From UBA7374 sp965660635 (GTDB taxonomy: Bacteria; Verrucomicrobiota; Verrucomicrobiia; Opitutales; Coraliomargaritaceae), in NCBI GenBank assembly GCA_965660635.1, contig CBFIAS010000003.1:11155-75154 (forward strand): DNA of 64,000 nt, given 5' to 3'. The position numbers were made by a program, and so were the translations under genes. Shown piece after piece: positions 35,131 to 43,179 of this stretch (position 1 is the first letter of the stretch; every line of letters begins with the position of its first letter). The notes beneath the pieces are model-generated. The model made no database searches, was not told the origin of the DNA, and saw nothing but the letters and a program-made list of their open reading frames with translations.

Positions 35131-35784
35131 TTAGCGGTGACAGCCGGAACAGCTCTGCGGCGGGTTGACTTTCCAATCGTGGACGAAGCCCGCGAACTCC
35201 TTCTCCGCCTCGGCTCCGGTCGGGCGCTCCCAGTCCATGTTATAGACCTCCTCAACCGGGCGGATGTAGTCCTCCGGATTCCGGTGGCACTCCAGGCAGA
35301 AGCCCATGCTCAAGGACTTGTCGTGATGCACGACCTCCATCTGGTCGATCCGGCCATGGCACTCGACGCAGCTGATTCCGCGGTTCACGTGCACGGAGTG
35401 GTTGAAATAGACATAATCCGGCACCTTGTGGATGCGGACCCAGGGGATCGGCTCGCCGGACTCGTAGCTCTCCCGGACAACAGCCAGCTGCGGATCGTCC
35501 TTGCGCACCATGCTGTGGCAGGACATGCAGACATTGGTGCCCGGAATGTTCGAGTGGCCCGCGCGATCCACGAAGGTGTGACAGTAGCGGCAATCGATCT
35601 CCAGCTGCCCGGCGTGCAGCTCGTGGCTGAAGCCGACCGGCTGTACCGGAGCGTAGCCCGCCCGCGTGTACTTCGGCGTGCAGTAGTAGGTGACTCCGAG
35701 GACAACCGCGGTCTTGATCAACAAGATTGCAATGATGACCTTCACCGGGACGGTGTTGGCCCATTTTGGAAAAACGTTAGCCAT
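35131..35784 (-). CDS. actA: Alternative complex III subunit ActA (pentaheme cytochrome c)
   Basis: 217-residue multiheme cytochrome with an N-terminal anchor (about 11-32). It has five CxxCH sites in order: CRYCH, CMSCH, CVECH, CLECH and CSGCH. Phrases such as GYAPVQPVGFSHELHAGQLEIDCRYCH (seen in parts) and YVYFNHSVHVNRGISC are typical of ActA. It collects electrons from the ActB clusters. It is the first clearly recognised gene of the minus-strand respiratory operon. Confidence 0.95.
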   Translation of the reverse strand: MANVFPKWANTVPVKVIIAILLIKTAVVLGVTYYCTPKYTRAGYAPVQPVGFSHELHAGQLEIDCRYCHTFVDRAGHSNIPGTNVCMSCHSMVRKDDPQLAVVRESYESGEPIPWVRIHKVPDYVYFNHSVHVNRGISCVECHGRIDQMEVVHHDKSLSMGFCLECHRNPEDYIRPVEEVYNMDWERPTGAEAEKEFAGFVHDWKVNPPQSCSGCHR

Positions 35785-35817
35785 TGTATCCGAAGCGGAT
35801 GTAAAGCAATCCCTGGC

Positions 35818-36021
35818 TCAGCGGACGGATCCGCGGGCTACTGTTCCGGCGGCAGCGCACATGCGCGGCGCGCCGGACGCGCGTTTTACAGAACCACCCG
35901 GGCCCGGGACAAGCTCACGGCCCGAAGCGGTAGCGATACCGGCTACCCCAAACACGCCGGAGAATGCTAGTGCGGCCTTTTTCAGGAATCTTTTTCGAGT
36001 CGGTAGTGTGGGCTGTTCCAT
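35818..36021 (-). CDS. Possible small Tat-signal-like protein upstream of actA
   Basis: Open frame of 67 residues from an ATG at 36021. The N-terminus TRKRFLKKAALAFSGVFGVAGIA resembles a twin-arginine-type signal with RK in place of RR. The remainder (about 35 residues, GRELVPGPGGSVKRASGAP..) has no clear fold. It lies 33 bp upstream of actA on the same strand and could be the first operon gene. It could equally be a leader with no conserved product. Similarity to the small Tat-signal proteins that accompany formate dehydrogenases is only in the signal. Confidence 0.35.
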   Translation of the reverse strand: MEQPTLPTRKRFLKKAALAFSGVFGVAGIATASGRELVPGPGGSVKRASGAPRMCAAAGTVARGSVR

Positions 36022-36061
36022 CAGTTGTTTGCGCTTGTTAAAGTGCCTATCTGAGACATGG

Positions 36062-36126
36062 CAATTGTTTTTTGCAGGGCTCGGAAAGCGAGCTTGAGAG
36101 AAACTTATATGTGTAAAAAACAATTG
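36062..36126. promoter_or_regulatory. 12-bp perfect inverted repeat with a nested hairpin upstream of the respiratory operon
   Basis: CAATTGTTTTTT at 36062-36073 is the exact inverse of AAAAAACAATTG at 36115-36126. A smaller perfect hairpin (GCTCG-GAAAG-CGAGC, 36079-36093) lies between. The element sits between the copper ATPase stop (36192) and the actA side, so on the minus strand it could end ccoI transcription or be an operator for the act-cco operon. No FNR-type TTGAT-N4-ATCAA site was found. Confidence 0.4.
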
Positions 36127-36191
36127 GCCTTCTCTCTGGCAATGATCTCGTCGATTTCAGCCGCAATCATTAGCAGAAAAGATCAAATCGA

Positions 36192-38192
36192 TTAATCCCC
36201 GTAATAATCCCTGTCTGTCCGCAAGGCGCGGGCCGTGACCAGGAAGCTCGACACCAGCATGATCGCCGCCGCCGCCACCGGGTGCAGCCAGCCCCATGCA
36301 GCCAGCCCCATGCCCAGGACATTGTAGCTGGCGGCGAAATACAAATTGCCCCGCAAGCGGCGACGGATGTCGCGGCCAAGACGGATCGCACCCGGCAGGC
36401 ATCCGATCCGGTCGCCGGTCAACTGCGCCACCGCTGCCGAGCGCGCCAGTGGTGCCCCGCTGCCCATCGAGATCGAAGCCGCAGCCGCCGACATCGCCGA
36501 AACATCATTGATCCCGTCGCCGACTACCAGCGGCCTAGTGCCCTCCCCTGCCGAAGCCCGCACAATGGCTTCCTTTTCCTCCGCACTGCAACCAGCCCGC
36601 AAGGACACGCCCTCCGGCAAAGGAACCTGCGGCTCCGGATCCCCGGTCAAGACCGACGCCCCAACGCCCAGTTCCGACAACTCGCGGAACAGGCCCGAAA
36701 GCCCCTCACGCAGCCCCTCACGCAGCACAGCCACCGCCGCCAGACCGCCCTCCACAAAAACAAACACCCGCTTGCCACCAGACTCCCGCAAGCCGCTCCG
36801 GACAAGGTCCAGATCGGCATCCGGACAAAGCTCCGCCTCTCCGATGCGCATCTCTCCAAGCTCCGTGCTTGCCTCCACACCCTTCCCGGCAACCAGATGG
36901 AGCCCCCCGCAAGGCATCGCTCCCACCCGCTCATCCTCTCCCAGGTAACCCGCCAGCGAACGCGCTACCGGATGCTCCAGCCGCGACTCCACCGCATGAA
37001 CCGCAGCACACAAGCTGTCCCGGCGATCCTGCCAAGCCGGAACCACCCAAAACTCCGTCACCCGGAAAACCCCCTCGCTGAGCGTGCCTGTCTTGTCGAA
37101 AAACACCTGCCGGGTCCCCGCCAGCGCATCAATCAAGGCCCCGTCGCGGCTCACCATGCCGATCCTCGCCAGGTGGAAAAGCCCCTGCCAAACCGCCACC
37201 GGAGTGGCCAGCCCCAGCGCGCAGGGACAAGCCACCAGCAACACCGCCATGCTGTTCAGCACCGCATCGACCCAGCCCGCTGCCAACGCCCAGTAAAGCG
37301 CCGTCGCCGCGCTCGTCCCTGCCACCAAAGGCAAAAACCAGCCGGTCAAGCGGTTCGCCAAATCCTGCATCTCCGATGGCCGCCCGCCAAACGAGCCCAC
37401 CGTTTCCAGTATCCTGTCCAACTCCCGGTCCCCCGCCGATGCCAGTACCGACACCTCGAAATCACCATCCATCGACCAGGTGCCCGCCTTCACCCGCTCA
37501 CCCGGGCGCCGCACCACCGGCAACGGCTCTCCCGTCATCGCCGTCTCCCGGACAAAGCCCTCCCCCGACAAAATCCGGCCATCCACCGTAAACGCCGCAC
37601 CCGGCCCGGCCCGCACCCGGTCGCCCGCAGTGACTTCCGCAACCGGCAACCAACGCCAAGCCTCGTCCCGCCAGACCTCCGCCTGGTCAAAGCGCTCCCG
37701 TACACGATCCCGCTCGGCCAACGCCCGCGCTTGCGAACGCTCCCCCAGCATCCGCCCCACCGTGTAAATCGCCACCACAATCGAGACCACTTCGTAATAG
37801 ACCGATCCCGTTCCCGTTATCGATCCTGCCAGCGAGCCGAAGAATGCCCCCAGCAAGCTCAGGCAAAACAAGCCCTCGATCGACAAACGCCGCTCCCGGG
37901 CCATCGCCAGCGTCGCCCCAAACAACGGCCCGCCGAGGAACACCATCACCGCCAGAGCGGAAAAGGCCAGCCCCCCGTGCAAGAGCCAGTACGCCCCCGT
38001 GCCCGCCTCCGGCGGTGTCATGCTCAAAGCCAGCGAAAGCGCCATCCCCTGGCCCGCGAAGACCGCCGCGATCCCCACCCGCAGCCAACTCCGGGAGAGC
38101 CGCGCATCCAACTCATCGCAAGACACTTCCCCGGGACCGCAACGCACGAAATCCCCGGAAAACCTCGCTTCTTCATTTGGCACAGCCTTCAT
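36192..38192 (-). CDS. ccoI: Copper-transporting P1B-type ATPase, CcoI/CopA-like, no N-terminal metal-binding domain
   Basis: Heavy-metal P-type ATPase of about 666 residues. The transmembrane metal motif is ACPCALGLATP (CPC), the phosphorylated aspartate lies in FFDKTGTLSEG, TGEP is in the actuator domain (AMTGEPLPV) and the hinge is VVGDGINDVSAM. The N-terminus (FVRCGPGEVSCDELDARL) lacks a GMTCxxC metal-binding domain. The place upstream of the act-cco operon suggests it supplies copper for the CuB site (CcoI role), which is inference from position; CopA-type export is the alternative. The ATG at 38192 is preferred over a GTG at 38204. Confidence 0.88.
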   Translation of the reverse strand: MKAVPNEEARFSGDFVRCGPGEVSCDELDARLSRSWLRVGIAAVFAGQGMALSLALSMTPPEAGTGAYWLLHGGLAFSALAVMVFLGGPLFGATLAMARERRLSIEGLFCLSLLGAFFGSLAGSITGTGSVYYEVVSIVVAIYTVGRMLGERSQARALAERDRVRERFDQAEVWRDEAWRWLPVAEVTAGDRVRAGPGAAFTVDGRILSGEGFVRETAMTGEPLPVVRRPGERVKAGTWSMDGDFEVSVLASAGDRELDRILETVGSFGGRPSEMQDLANRLTGWFLPLVAGTSAATALYWALAAGWVDAVLNSMAVLLVACPCALGLATPVAVWQGLFHLARIGMVSRDGALIDALAGTRQVFFDKTGTLSEGVFRVTEFWVVPAWQDRRDSLCAAVHAVESRLEHPVARSLAGYLGEDERVGAMPCGGLHLVAGKGVEASTELGEMRIGEAELCPDADLDLVRSGLRESGGKRVFVFVEGGLAAVAVLREGLREGLSGLFRELSELGVGASVLTGDPEPQVPLPEGVSLRAGCSAEEKEAIVRASAGEGTRPLVVGDGINDVSAMSAAAASISMGSGAPLARSAAVAQLTGDRIGCLPGAIRLGRDIRRRLRGNLYFAASYNVLGMGLAAWGWLHPVAAAAIMLVSSFLVTARALRTDRDYYGD

Positions 38193-38215
38193 TCCCACCA
38201 ACACTCCATCACGTC

Positions 38216-38683
38216 ATGCCAAACCGCTTCCAACCCAAGGGCAACCACGTAGTCTTCGCCCTCCTACTTCTCACCGCTATCGTCGGCGCACTCTTCATCC
38301 TCCTCGGTCCCACCGCCACCGAGCGCAGCCCCGGCGTCCTTCACGTCGGCATCCGCTACGACGACGAGTCCGCCATGCGCTTCGCCCGCTACGGCAAGAA
38401 CGGCCCAGGCGCGCGCATCGACTTCATCAACCCGCAAGGACAAGCCGTCTATTCCGCCGGCAACCTGCAGACCGGGCGCAACCTCGTGCCCATTGGCCCC
38501 GGCAAGCTGCCAGACGGTACCTACACCGCACGACTCACCGCCCCCGGCTACCACCCCGTCGAGATCCCCGTCGTCGCCGAAGGCCGCATGCTCAACCCGC
38601 GCAAAGACGCCCCGCTACCCGGCAACGCCCGCGCCGACTACAATCTCATCGGCGCCCGCCTGCAAAGCGTGGACCCGCTCTAG
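38216..38683 (+). CDS. Unknown single-pass membrane protein
   Basis: 155 residues; I do not recognise it. One N-terminal transmembrane segment (about 11-31, HVVFALLLLTAIVGALFILLG) is followed by an extracytoplasmic domain. The phrase IDFINPQGQAVYSAGNLQ.. PDGTYTARLTAPGYHPVEIPV resembles a small beta-sandwich of the carboxypeptidase-regulatory or PEGA kind. It is divergent from the copper ATPase with only about 23 bp between starts. A FixH-like role cannot be supported from sequence. Confidence 0.65.
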   Translation: MPNRFQPKGNHVVFALLLLTAIVGALFILLGPTATERSPGVLHVGIRYDDESAMRFARYGKNGPGARIDFINPQGQAVYSAGNLQTGRNLVPIGPGKLPDGTYTARLTAPGYHPVEIPVVAEGRMLNPRKDAPLPGNARADYNLIGARLQSVDPL

Positions 38684-38691
38684 CCCGCAGC

Positions 38692-39006
38692 TCATTGCCC
38701 CGTCGCCCATTTGAGGTAGCCGGAGGAAACATGCTCAGGCCGGACAACGATCCATTGCGGGCAGTCGTAGGGATGCAACTCCTCCAGAAGGGCCCCCAAC
38801 TCTACCGCCTTCTCCGCCGGGAATTTCACCGTGAGACGCCACTCCGGCTCCAGACGGACCGCTCCCTCCCACCGGTAGACCGAGGCGGACAGCGCCTCGA
38901 TCTGCACACAGCTAGCCAGCCCGGCCCCGACCAGTTCGCGGGCCAGCCTTTCCGCCGACTCCCGGCTCTCCACCGTGGTCCATCCAATGCGCAGTTCCTT
39001 TTTCAC
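38692..39006 (-). CDS. cutA: CutA-like divalent-cation tolerance protein
   Basis: 104 residues, the full size of the CutA1 trimeric fold. Motifs: RLARELVGAGLASCVQIEAL (A-x-C near residue 31), SVYRWEGAVRLEPEWRLTVKF (seen in parts) and the C-terminal LHPYDCPQWIVV (the HPYExP motif with D for E), ending YLKWATGQ. CutA has been linked to copper tolerance; its exact role is debated. It converges on the small membrane-protein gene with 8 bp between. Confidence 0.9.
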   Translation of the reverse strand: MKKELRIGWTTVESRESAERLARELVGAGLASCVQIEALSASVYRWEGAVRLEPEWRLTVKFPAEKAVELGALLEELHPYDCPQWIVVRPEHVSSGYLKWATGQ

Positions 39007-39136
39007 CCTTACAAGTCTTCTTCAATTGATACACCGCTACAATAAAACAATCCAATCCACATACATCAACTAGAGCCCGGTGCAAATTTTCTTAATTATC
39101 CTGAACAAGACTCTTGTTCGTGGTCCTTTGCGCATC

Positions 39137-39176
39137 GCGGGCGCACTGCATGCGTGCAACTGGAGTTTGGCAGAAT
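39137..39176. repeat. 40-bp perfect direct repeat, copy 1
   Basis: Identical to 39721-39760 (starts GCGGGCGCACTGCATGCGTG and ends TTGGCAGAAT). The two copies bracket the tandem-repeat arrays and are 584 bp apart. Confidence 0.92.
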
Positions 39177-39296
39177 AAATCAGGAGACAGAGGCCAGAAG
39201 GCCAGAAGACGAAAGAAAGGTTATCCACAGATTCACGCAGATTCACGCAGAGCATAGAAGCTTGGCCCACGAATTTCCCCTAATGTATCTAAGCAA

Positions 39297-39500
<204 letters not shown>

Positions 39501-39670
39501 AATTCGACTTTTCGCTAATTGAAATAGGGACTGTGTGGTGCACTGGATAAGCCTCCGTGTCCCGGTGTGGGAATCCACAGATTCATGCAAATGAACGCAG
39601 GTTATAGAAGCTTTCCTCACAAATCAGCGAATCATATTTATAGTATTTCTCCTAGAGTGAGATTCTTTCA

Positions 39671-39705
<35 letters not shown>

Positions 39706-39720
39706 TTCAACCTTCCCTCC

Positions 39721-39760
39721 GCGGGCGCACTGCATGCGTGCAACTGGAGTTTGGCAGAAT
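39721..39760. repeat. 40-bp perfect direct repeat, copy 2
   Basis: Second, identical copy of 39137-39176, 29 bp from the end of the FAD oxidase gene. Confidence 0.92.
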
Positions 39761-39788
39761 GATTCAGTAGGTGGATTTGACGCCTCCC

Positions 39789-41249
39789 TCAACGGTGGTC
39801 CCAGGGCAGGCGGACTTCCACCGGCTGGTGATCCCAGACCTCGAAGGGCTCGAAGATCTTTCCCGGGTTGAGAATGCCCCTGGGGTCGAGTGCCTGCTTG
39901 ACCGCCCGCATGGCGGCGATCTCCGCCGCGCTGTGCTGCATTTCCATGAAGGGGATCTTGGCCAGCCCGATGCCATGCTCGCCGGTGATCACCCCGCCGA
40001 GGGCGACAACCTTCTCCATCAGGCGGAGGATGCCCTCGCGGGCCCGCGTGGCCTCGTCGGCATCGTCCCGGTTGTACATGATGTGAACGTGGAGGTTGCC
40101 GTCCCCGGCATGGCCGTAGGTCGGCGTGGGGAGCCCGATTTCCTTTTTCAAGTCCAGGGTGAAGGCAATCAGGTCGGCCTGCCGGTCGAGCGGCACGACC
40201 ACGTCCTCGTTGAGTTTCGTATTGGCCAGCGAGAACATCGATTGCGAGCAAGTACGGCGCACCTTCCAGAGTTTTTCCGCCTGGGCCGCGGTGCGGGCCT
40301 CCTTCCAGCCGAGAGCCCGCCGGTCCATGCAGGCGAGCAAATCCTTTCGCTGGGAACGCACCTCGGCGGCTGATCCGTCCAGTTCAATCAAGAGAAGGGA
40401 AGCACGGGCGTGGCCTGGATACAACGACTGGCCGCTGTAGCCCTCGGCGCAGATGACGGACTGGCGGTCGAGGAACTCGAGGATCGAGGGTTGCACGCCG
40501 TCCTTGAGCAGGCCCGTTACAGCCCGCAGCGCGGCCCGCTCGGTGCGGAAGGCAAACATCCCGGCCCAGCGCTTTTCCGGCTTGGCCACAAGCCGCAGGG
40601 TGGCCGAGGTGACGATGCCCAGCGTGCCCTCCGATCCGATCCAGAGGTCTCGCAAATTGAGGCCGGACACGTATTTCTTCAGCGGCAGGCCGAGCTTGGC
40701 CGGTTGGCCGTCGGCGAAGAACCCTTCCAGCGCCAGCACATAGTCGCGGGTCACGCCGTATTTCACGCAGCGCATGCCCCCGGCGTTGCAAGCGATATTC
40801 CCGCCGATGGTGGAATACTTCCGGGAAGATGGATCGGGCGGATAAAAAAGCCCGCGCTTTTCCGCTGCAGCCTGCAAATCGGCTGTGACCACCCCCGCCC
40901 CCACCGTGGCCATGCGGCTGAGCGGATCCATTTGTATCCCGTCCAGCGCGGAAAGATCGAGCACCCAGCCGCCGTGCAACGGAACCGCCGAGCCAGTGGC
41001 GGAGGAGCCCGCTCCCCGGGCGGTCACCGGCACCCCGTACTTGTGCGCGACCTCCAGAGCCCGGCCGACCTCGGAAGCTTCCTTCACCCGGATCACCGCA
41101 TCCGGAAGAAAGGAGAGCCGCAGGTTGTCCAACGAAGCGTCAAAACGGCTGGCCTCGTCCACCGCGACACGCCCCGGCAGCTTGCGCCGGAGGGCACGCA
41201 GGGCATTCCCCGCCCGCTTGCTCCCCTGCTTGGAATCATCTCCGCTCAT
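39789..41249 (-). CDS. glcD: FAD-linked oxidase, GlcD/lactate dehydrogenase type
   Basis: FAD-dependent 2-hydroxy-acid dehydrogenase (glycolate or D-lactate) of 486 residues. The N-terminal FAD_binding_4 domain has VPVTARGAGSSATGSAVP and IGGNIACNAGGMRCVKYG. The C-terminal FAD-oxidase domain has TYGHAGDGNLHVHIMYN and VITGEHGIGLAKIPF. Substrate cannot be told from sequence; no glcE or glcF genes are adjacent, and there is no iron-sulfur domain. The ATG at 41249 (a double ATG) is preferred because the longer frame to 41318 starts with a non-family stretch. Confidence 0.88.
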   Translation of the reverse strand: MSGDDSKQGSKRAGNALRALRRKLPGRVAVDEASRFDASLDNLRLSFLPDAVIRVKEASEVGRALEVAHKYGVPVTARGAGSSATGSAVPLHGGWVLDLSALDGIQMDPLSRMATVGAGVVTADLQAAAEKRGLFYPPDPSSRKYSTIGGNIACNAGGMRCVKYGVTRDYVLALEGFFADGQPAKLGLPLKKYVSGLNLRDLWIGSEGTLGIVTSATLRLVAKPEKRWAGMFAFRTERAALRAVTGLLKDGVQPSILEFLDRQSVICAEGYSGQSLYPGHARASLLLIELDGSAAEVRSQRKDLLACMDRRALGWKEARTAAQAEKLWKVRRTCSQSMFSLANTKLNEDVVVPLDRQADLIAFTLDLKKEIGLPTPTYGHAGDGNLHVHIMYNRDDADEATRAREGILRLMEKVVALGGVITGEHGIGLAKIPFMEMQHSAAEIAAMRAVKQALDPRGILNPGKIFEPFEVWDHQPVEVRLPWDHR

Positions 41250-41347
41250 CATAAGAATGAACCATAAAACAACCCGTCCGCTCCGGCGCAACACCGCGCT
41301 CCGTTTATCATTGCCCAACGCAAGGCAGTCACCATCTTCAAGCCACT

Positions 41348-42451
41348 ATGCTCCAAGCAGGTATCGTAGGTCTGCCCAATGTCGGCAAAAGCACCCTCTT
41401 CAACGCACTGACTCGCACCCGCAAGGCCGAGTCGGCCAACTATCCGTTCTGCACGATCGATCCGAACGTCGGCGTCGTGCAAGTACCAGACGACCGTCTG
41501 GAGCCGCTTCGCGAGATCGCCAAGACAGATAAAGTCATCCCGGCAGCGATTGAATTTGTGGACATTGCCGGACTGGTTGAAGGCGCCAGCAAGGGCGAAG
41601 GCCTGGGCAACAAGTTCCTCGCTAACATCCGTGAGGTCGATGCCATTGTCCATGTCGTGCGCTGCTTCGAGGACGATGATGTCATCCACAACATGGGGAA
41701 AGTAGATCCACTGCGGGACATCGAGGTGATCAACACTGAATTGATCCTGGCCGACATTGCCTCACTTGAGAGCCAAAAGGAGAAAGGGCTGAAGAAGGCG
41801 CGGGGCGGCGACAAGGAAGCCGCCGAGAACCTCGCCCTGATCGACCGGCTGGTGCCTCATCTCAACGAGACCCGGCCCGCCGTCACGCTGGAGATCAGCG
41901 AGGACGAGCAGCCTGTCCTCAAGCGCCTCTGCCTGCTATCGGCCAAGCCCGTGCTCTACGCCTGCAATGTAGCCGAGAGCGATTTAGCCGACCCCTCTGC
42001 CAACCCCTACGTAAACCAGGTGCAGGAACACGCCCGCGACAACCATGGCGCCGGCATCTGCGTGATCTCCGCAGCAGTCGAAGCGGAGTTGATCGATTTC
42101 GAACCACCCGAAGCCACCGAGTACCTGCAAAGCCTCGGCATCGAGGACTCGGGAGTCTCGCTTCTCATCCGGGCCACCTACAGCCTGCTTGGCCTCGCCT
42201 CCTATTTCACCGCGGGCGAGCAGGAAGTGCGCGCCTGGACCTTCCGGCTCGGGATGAAGGCGCCTGCCTGCGCCGGAGTCATCCACACCGACTTCGAGAA
42301 GGGCTTCATCAAGGCCGAGGTCGTCTCCTATGCAGACCTCCTCGCGGCAGGCAGCACAGCCGGTGCCCGCGAAGCCGGGAAATACCGTCTGGAAGGCAAG
42401 GATTACGAATTCAAGGATGGAGATGTCGCTCTCTTCCGCTTCAACAACTAG
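41348..42451 (+). CDS. ychF: Ribosome-binding ATPase YchF
   Basis: OBG-family P-loop protein that binds ribosomes and prefers ATP. 367 residues. G1 is GLPNVGKSTLFNALT, the switch region ANYPFCTIDPNVG, G3 DIAGLVEGASKGEGLGN. The altered base-specificity motif ACNVAE replaces NKxD, the YchF hallmark. A C-terminal TGS-like domain ends with YKDGDVALFRFN-type residues (EFKDGDVALFRFN). It stands alone on the plus strand, divergent from the FAD oxidase. Confidence 0.96.
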   Translation: MLQAGIVGLPNVGKSTLFNALTRTRKAESANYPFCTIDPNVGVVQVPDDRLEPLREIAKTDKVIPAAIEFVDIAGLVEGASKGEGLGNKFLANIREVDAIVHVVRCFEDDDVIHNMGKVDPLRDIEVINTELILADIASLESQKEKGLKKARGGDKEAAENLALIDRLVPHLNETRPAVTLEISEDEQPVLKRLCLLSAKPVLYACNVAESDLADPSANPYVNQVQEHARDNHGAGICVISAAVEAELIDFEPPEATEYLQSLGIEDSGVSLLIRATYSLLGLASYFTAGEQEVRAWTFRLGMKAPACAGVIHTDFEKGFIKAEVVSYADLLAAGSTAGAREAGKYRLEGKDYEFKDGDVALFRFNN

Positions 42452-42529
42452 CCCGCCCGGCTCACCACGACTGCTTCCTTTCAACACCCCCGGTTGACTC
42501 GACGGCAATATGCCATCCCACTTCAACTC

Positions 42530-43177
42530 ATGACGCACCCGAAAGCACACTGTCTTTTCCTCTTCCCGCTTGCGTTCTGTATCACTGCCTGTGAAAAGCA
42601 CACGCCGGAGAGTTACCGCGTGCCCAAGGAAGAGCGTACCTTCGCCGCGCCGGTCGCCCCGGCCGATTCGGGCAGCCAACCAGCCGCTGCCCCGCAGGAA
42701 ACTTCCACCAGCGGCGGGATGCGCATGCTCCCAGGCATGCAGGCAGCAGCCGACGCCGCACCGGACGTAAGCTACACCCTGCCCGAAGGCTGGCAGGATC
42801 TCGGAGCCACCGGCATGCGCAAGGCCAACATCCTCATCCCGGATCCATCGGGCAACATCGAGGTCACCGCGCTGACCTTCCCCGGAGACGTCGGCGGACT
42901 CGCAGCCAACATCAACCGCTGGGCCGGACAAGTCGGCCTCGAAGCCTATCCAGACGGGGAGATCGAGAGCATCGCTCCCGCGCGCACCATCTCCGGCCAC
43001 AAGGGGCGGTACGTCAAGCTGGCCGGCACCGGGCAAAGCATCCTCGCCGGCATCCTCCCCTTCCACGGCAGCACCTGGTTCTTCAAGATGAAAGGCCCAA
43101 GCGAGGCGACCCTCGCACAGGAGGATAATTTCAAGGCCTTCCTCGACTCCCTCCAGATCGAGGACAACCATCACTAG
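42530..43177 (+). CDS. Predicted lipoprotein of unknown function upstream of resB
   Basis: 215 residues starting at the ATG at 42530, with a type II signal peptide (CLFLFPLAFCITACEK), so a membrane-anchored periplasmic lipoprotein. After a flexible Pro/Ala-rich linker comes a domain of about 140 residues (YTLPEGWQDLGATGMRKANI.. MKGPSEATLAQEDNFKAFLDSL) that looks like a compact secreted domain. I cannot name the family. It ends 2 bp before resB, so it is probably co-translated with the cytochrome maturation genes; a link to that pathway is inferred from position only. Confidence 0.75.
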   Translation: MTHPKAHCLFLFPLAFCITACEKHTPESYRVPKEERTFAAPVAPADSGSQPAAAPQETSTSGGMRMLPGMQAAADAAPDVSYTLPEGWQDLGATGMRKANILIPDPSGNIEVTALTFPGDVGGLAANINRWAGQVGLEAYPDGEIESIAPARTISGHKGRYVKLAGTGQSILAGILPFHGSTWFFKMKGPSEATLAQEDNFKAFLDSLQIEDNHH

Positions 43178-43179
43178 GC

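Noticed and set aside
36109..36195. 28-residue plus-strand frame upstream of the copper ATPase end
   Set aside because: No ribosome binding site, overlaps the inverted repeat and the ATPase stop; too short to support.
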